Numbered from the stretch's first letter, positions 23,201 through 34,690 are shown. The stretch is 64,000 nucleotides of DNA from Glebionis coronaria (GCA_025667525.1 CM046882.1:23076488-23140487); one strand, 5' to 3'. The notes: generated from the sequence alone by a model not told the origin. Numbers and translations are program-made.

Positions 23201-24980
23201 AATGGTGATTTACAATGCTTTACCAAAGAAAGAGTACGAAAGGATTTTTATGTGTGAAACCGCTAAAAGATATTTGGAACACTTGTTTAATAACCCACCA
23301 CGGTAATAGCCAAGTCAAAGAAAGTAAAATCGATCTTCTTGTTCAACAATATGAACAATTTGTCATCTTAGAAGATGAAACTATTGATAGTGTATTTACT
23401 AGATTTAACACTATTATTACTAGTCTAAAAGCACTTGATGAAGGTTTTTCTAGCAAGAACAATGTTAGGAAGTTTCTTAGGGCGTTGCATCCAAAGTGCA
23501 GAGCCAAAGTCACGGCGATTGAAGAATCAAAATATCTCACCACATTATCACTCGATGAACTAATTGGAAACTTAAAAGTTCACGAGATGATAATTTTGAA
23601 GGACTCGGAATAGAGTGAAAGAAAGTCTCTAGCACTTATAGCCAAGAAGGCGCAAAGTGACCATGAAAGCTACTCGGATATTGATGATGAGGAATATGCC
23701 ATGGCTGTTAGAGACTTCAAGAAGTTCTTCAAAAGAAGAGGTCAACACGTGAGGCAACCAAGTAAAAAAAAGAAATCCTTCTCCAAAAACCGTTTTGCCA
23801 AGGATGATAAAGGTGATAAGAAATGCTTTAGATGTGGTGATACGAATCATTTCATCGGTGATTGTCCTAAGCCTTCACGCGAAAAGAACCACACGACATT
23901 CGTTGGAGGTTCATGGAGAGATAGCGGTGAAGATGTTGATGACAAACCCAAAGATTAGAAATGTCTTATGGCTCACATTTCTAAAGAGGCACATTCCAAA
24001 ACCGATTATTATAGTAATAATAGTTCTTCTCAAGATGATATAGAATTAGAAGGCCAATACAATAACTTACACAAACTTAACCTTAAATTCATTAAAAATA
24101 ACAAAGTGCTAAAATCAACTAGAACTAAGTTGAAAATGAGAATAGTGAGCTAAGAGAGAAATTAGTTAAGCTTGAGAAAAACAAAGTAGTTGATTTAGGT
24201 TGTCTAAAATGTGAAAACCTTAGACAAGAGAATGAAGATCTCAAGAGTACCTCCATTAAATTGGAAAAGTTCATGAAAGGTACTAGTGCTCTTAATGATA
24301 TGTTAAACAAACAAATTCATTCTAAGGAAAGACTTGGGTTGGGTTATAACACTAATGAAGCATCTACTAGTGAACCTAAACAAGTCAGGTTTTTAGAAAA
24401 ACGAACCACTGTACGCGGTACGCCAGTATATGGCGCGGTTCCCTATTGCTATGGAACTGCGGGTACTGATAACGAACCACGGACAGAGGATGGTTTTTGT
24501 GAAAATCTTGAACTTTCTGAAAAGTCTATTTTAGGTGAAGGGCCAAAACATATTCTTATTAACAAGGTCAAAGTACCTATTATTAAAAAGCCTACTCTAG
24601 ATAAATTCTACAAGACCTTGAGTAAACCTCTAATGGGAACTAGAAACTTATCTAGACAAACATCTACTCCTCCAAGAGTACGAAATGAGTCAAAACCTAG
24701 AAGTAGAACACCTACACCAAAAAGGAACGATCAAGCTAAGTCACGACCTAGAAGTAAAACACCAACACCTAGAAGAGATAACAATAATTCTGTATCAAGA
24801 TCAAAGACACCTATGAGAAACAATGGACAACAAAATGGCCATATGAATTGGAACAATTTTCAACAACAATACTTTTCCCCATGGGGAATGTCTCCTTCAT
24901 TCATGCATCCCAACCAAATGCAAGGGATGTTTGGAACTAACAACTTTGGACCCATGAGATATTGGGGACCAAATGTTTGA
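20212..24980 (+). pseudogene. C2 gag, split by solo LTR S2
   Basis: The start (MDSNKYLEG) is at 20212-20241, and the frame resumes at 22977 after the solo LTR. It has the gag helical region and an intact CCHC zinc knuckle (CFRCGDTNHFIGDC, about 23824-23865), then a charged helical region and the SR/TP repeat tail (24690-24830) ending in an aromatic, Met/Pro-rich segment that C1 has lost. Stops at 23073, 23611 and 23956 match those in C1. A +1 frameshift lies near 23270. Confidence 0.85.
20242..22971 (+). mobile_element. Solo LTR S2, 2.73 kb, with perfect TSD GGCAA
   Basis: It begins TGTCACACCCC and ends GGGTTGTCACA. GGCAA is exact on both sides (20237-20241 and 22972-22976), and removal restores the C2 gag start. 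No coding domain lies within it. It contains a short tandem repeat of ACTCAGGACGGAT units (20924-21000) and a CATTT microsatellite (22730-22760). The start and size match S1, so a related gypsy-type family is likely. Confidence 0.85.
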
Positions 24981-25006
24981 TCTTGTGTGTTGTTACCTAG
25001 ATATGC

Positions 25007-28000
25007 TTGGGGATCGATTTAGAGTCTGACGAGTGGATTAAGGATAGTGGATGTTCTAAACACATGACGGGTAATCGAAGTTTGTTCTCGCACTACAAAG
25101 CATATGATGGAGGTAACGTTACATTCGCAAGTAATCGAAGGGGTAATATCATTGGCAAAGGTACAGTTTCTCTTGACTCTATGACCATAGAAAACGTAGA
25201 GCACGTAGATAACCTAGGTTTTAACCTTCTAAGTATAGGTCAAATTTGTGACAATAAGTGTAAGGTCATCTTTTCGGAATATGATAGTGAAATCGTAAAA
25301 GATGGAAAGGTCATTGGAAAAGGTGTTAGAAAGCATGGGCTTTATGTCATGAAGGTCAACAGGAAGTCAAAGGAAAACTTATGTCTAACGACTTTAGATG
25401 ATAGTTCTACTCTTTGGCATAGGAGATTAGGTCACGCTAATATGCGTTTAATTGAATCTTTAGTCTCTAAGGAGTTGGTAAGACATCTCCCCAAGATGAA
25501 GTTTGATAGTCACTTTTGTGATGCTTGCAAATTTGGGAAGCAAGTTCACTTAAGTCACAAAGCCAAGAATTTGGTTTCGAACTCTCGGTGCAAAGAGCTC
25601 CTACATATGGATCTCTTTGGACCTTCCGCCATACGAAGTTATGGAGGTAAACTTTATACCCTAGTCATAGTTGACGACTATCCTTGATTCACTTGGACTA
25701 GATTTTTGCCGTCTAAGAATGAGGCTTTCGATCACTTTGAAATCTTTGCTTAAAAAAATCAAAATAAACTAGGATGTTTAATTGTCTCTATTAGGAAGGA
25801 TCATGGTAGGGAATTTGATAATGAAGTGCAATTCGGTGCCTTTTGTGAAGCTCATGGTATTACCCATAACTTCTCGGCTCCTTGCACTCCTTAATCAAAT
25901 GGGGTAGTTGAAAGTTAGAATAGGACCCTCCAAGAGATGAGTAGGACGATGTTAAATGAGAAATCTTCGCCTCAAAAATTTTGGTGCAATGTCGTTGACA
26001 CATCGACCTATATTGTCAATCGAATTCTTATTCGACCTTTTCTAGGAATGACCCCCCTATGAGATTATTAAAGGTAAGAAGCCCTCATTGGATTACTTTA
26101 GGGTGTTTGGAAGAAAGTGCTTCATTCTCAACACTAAAGATTACCTTACTAAGTTTGACCCAAAGTTGTACGAAGGTATCTTTTTAGGTTATTCCCAAAC
26201 TAGCAAAGTCTACATAGTCCTCAATAGAACCTCGGGTGTAATTGAAGAATCACTTAACATGAAATTTGATGAAAACCCTCCTTCATCTAAGACATCACCT
26301 TTGGTGGATGATGACTTGGATGGAATAGACATAGTCAAAGCTAAAGATGTTAGAAATATAGGAGTTGAAGAACTTAATATTGAAAAGGGAGTAAACATTA
26401 AGGAGTCAAAGGATCATGCCCTCGACAACGTCATAGGCAAATTAAATCAAAGGACCCTAAGATCTCAAGTCCAAAATCAAAGTAACTTCTTTTGTTTCGT
26501 CTCCTTGATTGAACCAAAGAATGTTAAAGAAGCTTTGATGGACGAGAGTTGGGTCATCGCCATGCAAGAAGAATTGAATCAATTCATTGATAATGACGTT
26601 TGGGAACTTGTTCCTCTACCTAGAAAGTTCGACCATTATAGGAACCAAATGGGTATATAGGAATAAGTTAGACGAGCATGGTGTTGTGTCTCGTAACAAG
26701 GCCAGACTTGTATCTCAAGGCTATAATCAATAAAAAGGTATCGATTATGACGAGACATACGCACCCGTAGGAATAATAGAATCCATTAGAATCCTTTTAG
26801 CCTACGCTTGTGCCTTAGACTTTAAGCTTCAACAAATGGATGTAAAGAGTGTGTTTCTTAACGGTTTGATCAATGAGGAGGTATATGTGGCTCAAACTTC
26901 CGGCTTCATTGATTTTGAGAAACCGGATCATGTTTACAAGCTTAAGAAAGCTCTTTACGGTCTCAAACAAGCACCCAAAGCTTGGTATGATAGACTTAAA
27001 GCGTTTCTTGTAAACCATGAGTATACCATGGGGATGGTAGAAAATACGCTCTTTACAAAGAAGAAAGGTTCTCACCTCATTATCGTACAAATATATGTTG
27101 ATGACATTATATTTGGTTCAACTTGTCAATCATTGTGTGATGACTTTGCCAAAATCATGCATGGAGAGTTTAAAATGAGTATGATGGGAGAACTTAACTT
27201 CTTTTTAGGACTCCAAATTAAACAAATGGATGATGGTATTTTCTTTAATCAATCCAAGTACGTTAAAGAAATGCTAAAGAAATTTAGATTAGAAGACTCT
27301 AGACCGATGAAGACCCCTATGGCCTCGGATACTAAACTCATCGTAGATGATGATTGTGAGTCGGTAGACAACACCAAACATAGAGGTATGATTGGTAGTT
27401 TGTTGTACCTAACGACAAGTTTACCGGATATCATGTTTAGTGTTTGCCTTTGTGCTCGCTTCCAAGAGGCTCCCAAAACCTCTCACCTTGAAGTGGTTAA
27501 GCGTATCTTCCAAATATAGGTAAATTTAGGATTATGGTATCCTAAAGGTACCGGTGTAGAAACTATTGTCTACGTGGACTCGGATCATGCGGGAGGCTAT
27601 GTGGACTGGAAAAGCACTAGTGGAGTTTGTACCTTCATGGGTTGTTGTTTAACTTCTTGGTTCTCTAAGAAACAAACCGCTCTTTCTATATCCACCACGA
27701 AAGCCAAGTATGTGAGTGCCGGTAAAGCTTGCCAACAAGCTCTATGGATGAAGCAAGCGCTTGTTGATTACGGAATTTCTCTTGATGATGTTCCCATCAT
27801 GTGCGACAATAAGGGTGCAATAGACCTTAGCAAGAATCCCATACAACATTCGCGAACCAAGAACATAGAGATTCGCCACCATTTCCTTATGGATAATGTT
27901 CAAAAGGGGAACATTTCAATTGAGAAGGTTCCCTCGGTAGAAAACTTAGCCGATATCTTCACTAAGCCACTTAAGAGGGAACCTTTTAATTATTTGCGTC

Positions 28001-28047
28001 TAGGTCTAGGTTTATGGAACATATTCCTTAATTGCGTATTTTATTAA
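25007..28047 (+). pseudogene. C2 pol, multiply frameshifted
   Basis: Domains follow C1: protease DSGCSKHMTG, GAG-pre-integrase, integrase, RT (26836-27519 with YVDD) and RNase H (27574-28047). Compared with C1 it has an added stop at DDYP (25685), extra stops in the integrase core (25751, 25916), single-base insertions near 26059 and 26622, and a stop at 26731. The stops at 25892 and 27517 are shared with C1. Confidence 0.88.
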
Positions 28048-28728
28048 TCGAGTCTTTTTATCTTTTGAGTCTTTTCTTTCTTTGAGTCATTGAGCCTTAC
28101 AAACTCTTTTTGGAAAACCTCTCTTCTCTTTTTCAAAATTCTCAAAGTTCTTTCGAAATTGGTCGAGAAATGTTTTTGCATTGTTAATTCAATCTAAAAA
28201 CGTTTTTCATAGCTTCTTGCTATTAATAATGAACTTACATAATTCATATGTATGTGTCTCTCAAGTATAGAAAGAACAAAAATGAACTATGGAGGATCAT
28301 TGTGTCATGACTTATTTTCTAGTTCAGCACACCTCCAACATCGATTTTCTTTAAAATCCATGTATTTTGGTCAAAACCTTGTTTGGAGAGGTATTGTGTG
28401 TTTTCTTTGTCTATCTTTGCTTTTTAGCATATCTCTATGATTAGTTAGACTAGAAAAATAGGATTTGTTGAATTAGAAAATCCTCACTCGTCACCAAAAT
28501 CAACCCACTGTGGGCGGTTGTTTATAGAGACCGTGACTCCATATTGATATGGAACTGCCGGTAGAGCAAAGGAACCGCGTACAGTGCTTCCTATTTCGGG
28601 TATTTCTAAAACTTCAAATTTGTTCCAACACTTTTTGGAATCTTTGTTTCAACCCTTTGACCACCCTCAAAATATCTTGAGCTTTCTCTATTTAACCCTA
28701 ATCATTTTGAATCCTTTCTCAAATCAAA
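28048..28728 (+). other. C2 post-pol spacer with GGAACCGC motifs
   Basis: This is a non-coding counterpart of 18256-18936, with the same inverted GCGGTT/GGAACCGC words at 28513-28580, slightly decayed (GGCGGTTG, GGAACTGCC). Confidence 0.6.
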
Positions 28729-29084
28729 ATGTCTTATTCTCCAAATGAAAGCCTTGATTCTCCTTCATTTTCTCCAATTGCTTTCAATCCCAATTCACCC
28801 AAGAACACTCAAATCACATTTCTTCTCCTTCTAAGAATGTTGATTGTGGAACTTCTTTTTTTACACCTCTACCCTTTAGTGTTCTTCCTCCTTCACATGA
28901 TAATGTCATGCATCATGGAACATATTGTCATTGTTGTCAATATTAACATCTTGCTATAGCTCATATCTATGAGGAGTTAAATTACATCAAGAGTCTCTTA
29001 GTCAAACCTCCTCTTCACTATGATTATGAGATTACTACCAAGCTACCACCACCTCCTTCCGCCACTACCTTGTCTTTTATCTAA
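28729..29084 (+). pseudogene. C2 small third frame (ORF3) with the same frameshift
   Basis: This is a near-identical copy of 18937-19292 with the identical frameshift. One difference turns a Met into Ile in the AHIYEEL block. Function unknown. Confidence 0.5.
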
Positions 29085-29380
29085 GCATTGGTTGCTTATC
29101 TTCAAGACATCTAGTTCAAGCAAATCTTAGAGTTCTAGTTTAACTAGGATTAGATTTATGCTTTTGGCTCGTTTTATTTTTGTTTACATACATATTTGTA
29201 TGTTTTGTTTCCTTGTATCTTTTATTCATGTTTTCCTTTCAACATGACTTATCTTAGATCTTGGTTTCTTCTCTTTTATTTTTTTGTGTGACCTTTGCTA
29301 TATCTTGTTGGGTGTTTCTTCTCTTCTGCTAACCCTTCTATGTAGGTTGTCACCATATCTCAATTCCTTGGTGCCCCAAG

Positions 29381-29557
29381 CAAGGGGGAGTAAGCACCAA
29401 GGGGAGCATTTGCAAAGACCGATTCTTATCTTCTACAAATACTTTTGCAACCTTTTTGCTTCGACAAAGGGGGATAAGTGAAATAAACTCGTCTTCGAAA
29501 ATCTTGTTTTCCTTGTGATTGAGTTTATGTATTGCCGAAAATAAAAAAGGGGGAGAT
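29381..29557 (+). other. Multiple polypurine tracts of C2
   Basis: Purine runs at 29381-29390, 29399-29406, 29464-29474 and 29541-29557, the last abutting the LTR, repeat the C1 arrangement. Confidence 0.75.
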
Positions 29558-30731
29558 TGTTAATGCAATGATGCCTAAAAACGTTACTTGCATTTTTCGG
29601 TCTCGCTTTGTTTTGATTACGACAATATGTAAAAACAAGCATTTACGAAAACAACGAAAAACGAATTCTTAAGTTCAAGTATTTTTCATTTCTACCATTA
29701 TCACTTAAGGTATGTACAAACAAGTACTCATCCTAATTAATTGATCAAGGATTTAATCTTTTCTTAAAACTCACTTTTTATTAAGTGTGACAAGTTTTTA
29801 TTAAACTTTATTTTTAGGAAAATGTTTTATTAAATTAAATATTTGAAAATTTGAAAATGGCATATTCTATCTTGGTTTGGAATATCCTTTCAGGATATTT
29901 AAATTACCAGATTCGAACCATACCACTAAAAGACAAAAAGGAGCGGATTCTACTCTGGCGGTTCCTTAAGTGGCTATAAGGTTCCTTATCGATAAGGAAC
30001 CACGGGCTACAATAAAGAACCGCGGGCAGATATAGCCGTTGAAGCCTTGTCTTATAAATAGTGGACCATTCTCAAATTTTATCTTCACCTCTTTTGCACA
30101 TATAATTCCAGATTCTTTCATACTTCAAAAATCACTCAAATCCTTGGTCATTTGGTTGATTACTACTTGTTTAGAAGTGAATCTTTCTTCTCCCATCTCT
30201 TCCTCTCCAAGTGCAAAAAGAAGAACACTTTCATCCTTGAAGTGTTGTGCCTACCTCAAACATCCATTGAAGATCAAATCTTATTTATTCATTGTTGTAT
30301 CATAGTTGTGAAGATCCAAATAGTCGTGTCTATTTGGAAGTTGTGTATGTACTAAGGTTTATACTTGGTCCTTAAAGTATACTAGTGTAGATTGGTCCTA
30401 GCTAAGATTAGGGCTCGACTTTTAGATTAGAGTCGGAAATTGGATAAGCAACGTTGTGTACGGTTTCTCCACCTTAAGGAGCTTGTTGAGCTTCGTTGCT
30501 GAACCGCTATAAATCCTTGGTGTTTGGTTTGATCTTTCTTTCCCTTATCTCTTTTCATTCATTATTCTTTATACTTGTGATTATTAGTTTAGTTGCACTA
30601 TACCTTGTTCATATTGTGTATAAGAAGGTTTCACATAATCACTCAAGTCTATGTTTTTGAAAAGGATTTTTGAAAACCGTCTTTTGACAGGTAAATTTAA
30701 GAAACTATTCACCCCCCCTCTAGTTTCTACA
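29558..30731 (+). repeat. Right LTR of C2 (1,174 bp)
   Basis: It starts TGTTAATGCAATG and ends TTTCTACA, with TSD TGGTG at 30732-30736. Compared with the left LTR (11397-12629) it lacks about 55 bases around 30490. The TATAAATA box is at 30053-30060 and the GGAACCGC cluster at 29952-30033. Confidence 0.88.
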
Positions 30732-31061
30732 TGGTGATTTACCTTTGAGGACATATGAGGGAAGCCTGTTAATTAAGTATACATCAGTTTGAATGCAATC
30801 AGACTAAAAAACAAGAGGAATCCCCCTGAAACATAAGGCTCCTTGCAACATTCAGCAAGTGCCTATGTTTCCTTTCAGCAATGCCATTTTGTTGAGGGGT
30901 GTAAGTGCAAGAGGTTCGATGAACTATTCCAAGGCCAGAGAACAAAGAAATCATTTTCTTATTGACAAATTCAGTACCATTGTCAGATATGACAAATTTG
31001 ATAATTTTATTAAATTGATTTTTGATCAGTTTAATGTAATTAGCAAAGGTGTCAAATACTT
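30732..31061 (-). pseudogene. Element A integrase core, middle part
   Basis: The translation has an altered ISDNGTEF (second catalytic Asp) and [13 protein letters not shown] (third catalytic Glu). It continues across element B into 33514. TACTT (31057-31061) is the left copy of the B target duplication. Confidence 0.85.
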
Positions 31062-31506
31062 TATTGTTTCTGCCAGGGCTATATCGCATAGCCATTGGCT
31101 ATGTTTTGGGTAGGAGACTTGTTTTGACATGGCTATGATATATAGAGACGTTTGATATATAATGCAGTAAAACAAATGGGTAAATACAGAAGTAAATCTT
31201 TTATTACTTTTGGATATATATAAATTACAGAAGTTATCCTATTTATAGGATTTGAAAAGGTACTATGAAACATTGTGTCGTTTCATAAAGTTATCCTTCT
31301 TCAATGTAACTGTTAATTAACTAACATAACTGTCTAAATAGGTATGGGTCGTTTTATATGTCCTTGACCCATTTACCATGAATAAAACCTACAATCCCTT
31401 TAAATATAATGTTCATGGGCTTTAAACCTATTACAGTAACAAATAACATACGAATATTAACCTAATAAATATATCATGGAGGCTTGATGATCTTGTATTC
31501 CCAACA
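31062..31506 (-). repeat. Element B 3' LTR (445 bp)
   Basis: On the minus strand it starts TGTTGGGAATAC and ends GCAGAAACAATA. It is nearly identical to 33066-33513, so B is probably one of the youngest insertions in the cluster. Confidence 0.85.
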
Positions 31507-31529
31507 CTCCCCTCCAAGATAATAAGCCT

Positions 31530-33050
31530 TTACATGATGATAGTAAAGTCTTCAGAAGAGGCGTCTGAATCTCCTTCCTTTTTCATTCCTGAAGTTGTTG
31601 GCTTTGAATGCATCTCTTGTAGATTTAGGGTCCTTGCTGAGTGAATTAATCCTGTGTTGCCTAGACTGTCTTCAATGGAGTCAGTGTCTTCCAATTTGAC
31701 ACCAAAGTGTTCCACCTTTTCTTTTCCTTTAATCCCTGCATAGTTTGAATATGCACCCATGTCTTCAATCCTTGACATATCTTGAACTGCTGGGTCTGTC
31801 CCCTTCCTACAGTCATCCTTTGGTGCCCTTGCAGTCTTAAAGTATGATGTGAACACATCAAGATACTGTGAATAGCATCCTTTCAATTCTTCTCCATAAC
31901 CTTTTGGCAGTCCTAACATCTCTCCAATAATGTCAAATTCTTGACAAAACTTAACACCCAGATATCCCCCTAAACTTTCTACAGTTTTATAAAGATCAAA
32001 CAAGTGAACCTGTATCCCATTTATTGTTGGTGGAATGGGTCCTGGGATTGTAGTCTTAAGGTAATTTACATAGAACCATTTTAAAGCCTTGTTAAACCTG
32101 TTTCTAAAATAATCCCACTCTTGATCTACAATCGTATCTTGTTTGATCAGATTCAGAAAATAAACATAATCATTAAAAGTTTGGACTTTTATTGAGTAAG
32201 TACTTCCCTTGATTGTGATTTGTTCCTCTTCTTTTCCATCATCCGGTGATCCAAAGTATCTCTCCAAGTATTGATTGTGCAGATTTCTCATCCTATCTTC
32301 ATTGAAGATCATATGTTCATTATTGTTGAACATATATGTGAGAAAACATCTATTGCCTTCATACTAGATTTCGTACCCTTGCTTCTCAAGTAAATCCACA
32401 GAGAGAATATTTAGTGTAACCTCGGGTGCATAGTGAACATCAGGCACTAAATATCCATGGCCATCATTCTTTATGAAGACCTCTCCAATTACATAACAAA
32501 ACAGAAGTTTGCTTTGTTCCTTCAACGTGTTGACAGAAAATTCTTCCTTTATATTGCAAAAGGAGTTGATTTTGGTACATAGATGCTTATCTGTTTGATC
32601 ACTGATATACCATATATCATTCCAGTTTTCATGATCTGTGCCTTTGATCATGATTTTTGTGGAAAGATGTATGTTTTCAGGATATTTGATCATGACCGAT
32701 GGTTTCATGGGTTTGAAGTTCTCCATCCTTTCCCTTGCAATGGCCAAAATGTCCTTCTTTTCATCCTTGCAAGTCTCTTTGTTTTCCTCAGGTCAAAATT
32801 TGATTATATGACCAAGTTTCTTACAATAGAAGCATCTATAATTCTTGTAATCTCTCTTGTTTTGTGTTTGTGGATTGCGAGTGGTTTAACTTGTTGTTAA
32901 ACTGCATAATTCCCTCCAATTCTTTCTTCAGCATAGCCTTACATTCATGAGAGATTTGCCTTATGCAGGAACCCAAATTCCCCTCTCTCTTTATCCTTCT
33001 TTGAATAAAATCAGTATGTTGCCTCCTCTCCAAAACCTTCCCAGGCGTTT
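31530..33050 (-). pseudogene. Element B gag/protease-like/ARID fusion frame
   Basis: The N-terminal part (33050-32836) has a helical gag-like segment (SCIRQISHECKAMLKK). Next is a CCHC-type knuckle (CFYCKKLGH...) whose last Cys codon is TGA (32793-32795). Then comes a decayed copia protease-like segment (WYISDQTDKH ... NILSVDLLEKQGYEI; 32747-32364). After a single in-frame TAG (32361-32363) the same frame runs 267 residues to 31530. Residues about 95-170 of that part (FDLYKTVESLGGYLGV ... LGLPKGYGEELK...YLDVF) look like an ARID/BRIGHT DNA-binding domain. The C-terminal tail is Ser/Asp-rich. I recall that Asteraceae annotations contain many 'ARID domain-containing' proteins of this kind, but have not checked. 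Confidence 0.7.
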
Positions 33051-33065
33051 GGCTCTGATGCCATT

Positions 33066-33513
33066 TATTGTTTCTGCCATGGCTATATCGCATAGCCTTT
33101 GGCCATGTTTTGGTGTAGGAGACTTGTTTTGACATGGCTATGATATATAGAGACGTTTGATATATAATGCAGTAAAACAAATGGGTAAATACAGAAGTAA
33201 ATCTTTTATTACTTTTGGATATATATATAAATTACAGAAGTTATCCTATTTATAGGATTTGAAAAGGTACTATGAAACATTGTGTCGTTTCATATAGTTA
33301 TCCTTCTTCAATGTAACTGTTAATTAACTAACATAACTGTCTAAATAGGTATGGGTCGTTTTATATGTCCTTGACCCATTTACCATGAATAAAACCTACA
33401 AGCCCTTTAAATATAATGTTCATGGGCTTTAAACCTATTACAGTAACAAATAACATACGAATATTAACCTAATAAATATATCATGGAGGCTTGATGATCT
33501 TGTATTCTCAACA
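33066..33513 (-). repeat. Element B 5' LTR (448 bp)
   Basis: This is the partner of 31062-31506. The primer site TGGCATCAGAGCC (minus strand, 33063-33051) follows two bases after the LTR end. Confidence 0.85.
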
Positions 33514-34046
33514 TACTTCATCTTTAGATTTTAAAATAAAAGTCCACACAGCCCTAGAATAGTCATCAACAATGGTCAAGAAATACTTGTATCCTTCTCT
33601 GCTAGAGATCCTGTAGGGACCCCACAAGTCAAGGTGACCAAGCTCACCCAGATGAGTAGACTTATGATCACTCAAGGGGAAAAGTTCTCTTGTCTGTTTG
33701 GCCCTATGGAAAACATCACAAATAGAGAGACAAGTGTTTTTGGAAAGGTTAAGGTCAGACTTGAGAACATATAGGACTTGGTCAGCAGGATGACCAAGTC
33801 TGTAATGCCATAAGTCTTTGGACACATTAAAGGACATAATCATGTTAACATTACCTACACACTTGTTATTTCTACCAAGGTCAAACAAGTAGAGGCCCCT
33901 AGACTCACTATCAGTCCCCAGAGTGGTTCCCTTGGTCAAATCCTGAATGTAGCATTTATCCTCATCAAAACCCACAAATAATTTACTATCTTTGATTAAC
34001 TTGTTAACAGATAACAAACTAACACAGTAACCAAGCTTTGATACCA
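33514..34046 (-). pseudogene. Element A GAG-pre-integrase and integrase N-terminus, with primer site
   Basis: The minus-strand frame has LLSVNKLIKDSKL, the LWHYRLGHP motif of GAG-pre-integrase, then the integrase start with HLDLWGPYR (first catalytic Asp). Only about a dozen bases separate the primer site TGGTATCAAAGC (34046-34035) from this region, where gag and protease should lie. The join in GYCVSLLSVNK marks the deletion. The frame breaks at 33513 because of element B. Confidence 0.85.
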
Positions 34047-34554
34047 TGTAAAGAACATGAACATCAAAGAGAGACACCAGATCTTATCACCCAACCATCC
34101 ACCCCTTGGTGATTTATTAATTCAAGATTCAAGAACAAACTACAAATAAAAGATTAGTCCCTAAAAGGATGCTATTTAACAATACAAAAGAAATAAATGA
34201 AATCGTCCCAACTAGGTTGATTTGATTTCCCTCACTACATAAACACTCACACTCAATCTAGTCTAACATAAGATGAGATAGATGAAGATCCTCCCATGGT
34301 AGAATCCTCAAATGACTGGAAGAAGAGAGAGTAGCCACACACTTTTGTGTGTGTATGTGTGTTATAAGTGATAAGAGAGAACCCTAGCAGCTGCTAGGGT
34401 TATAACATGCTCCAAGACAACATGGGCTTCATGACAGATGACCCGAAAACAAGTCCAATAGGAGAATTAGCAAATGACAACTCCAGTCCCTGCATAAATA
34501 AGAAAATACAAAATAGACACAAAACATTAAAGTGATAAGTTTAACAATTTAACA
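34047..34554 (-). repeat. Element A 5' LTR (508 bp)
   Basis: This is the partner of 6006-6517. Read on the minus strand it starts TGTTAAATTG and ends TTCTTTACA, directly followed by the primer site. TSD ATAAG lies at 34555-34559. Confidence 0.9.
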
Positions 34555-34690
34555 ATAAGGAGAGATAGAAATAAAGCAGTAGAATTGAAATTATAGAAAT
34601 GCAATGATGCTCGTGTTTCTGGGGAATGGGAGTTTCTGAATATCTTCATCAATGGAACCCATTCTTCCAATTTTCTTTTCTTATCTGTAA
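34555..34690 (-). pseudogene. 5' half of the duplicated FANCE exon 1
   Basis: This matches 4950-5066 closely: the frame reads KLEEWVPLMKIF, SHSPET and STALFLSLL, continuing at 6005 on the far side of element A. The start codon of the real gene (ATG of MEEW) is TTG here, so the copy could not start at the same place. The frame is otherwise open. Confidence 0.82.

Larger units (their letters stand above)
20144..30731 (+). mobile_element. Element C2: second tandem Sirevirus-like copy
   Basis: C2 has the same layout as C1: primer site, gag, pol, ORF3, multiple PPTs and a full right LTR (29558-30731) followed by TSD TGGTG (30732-30736). Its gag start is split by solo LTR S2. It shares at least five nonsense codons and the ORF3 frameshift with C1, so the two are duplicates of one already dead copy. 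C2 has further private damage, including frameshifts at about 26059 and 26622 and extra integrase stops. Confidence 0.88.
31062..33513 (-). mobile_element. Element B: compact LTR retroelement with TG...TA ends and an ARID-like domain
   Basis: LTRs 31062-31506 and 33066-33513 flank 1.56 kb. TACTT is exact on both sides (31057-31061 and 33514-33518), and the uninterrupted host sequence at 12952-12968 confirms these boundaries. On the minus strand the order is LTR, primer site TGGCATCAGAGCC, gag-like segment, CCHC knuckle, protease-like segment, ARID-like domain, polypurine tract (CTTGGAGGGGAG), LTR. The LTR reads TG...TA, a known non-canonical copia terminus. No integrase or RT is present, so it must be non-autonomous. 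Confidence 0.85.
6006..34554 (-). mobile_element. Element A: Ty1/copia retrotransposon hosting several nested insertions
   Basis: Two LTRs (6006-6517 and 34047-34554) flank the cluster, and the 5-bp target duplication ATAAG is perfect on both sides (6001-6005 and 34555-34559). Subtracting the guests (8205-10874, 11397-30731, 31062-33513) leaves about 4.1 kb. On the minus strand the order is LTR, primer site, GAG-pre-integrase, integrase, reverse transcriptase, RNase H, polypurine tract, LTR. That domain order defines copia. Gag and protease are absent: the primer site runs straight into the GAG-pre-integrase region, an internal deletion. Frameshifts and stops are also present, so the element is dead. 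Confidence 0.9.
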
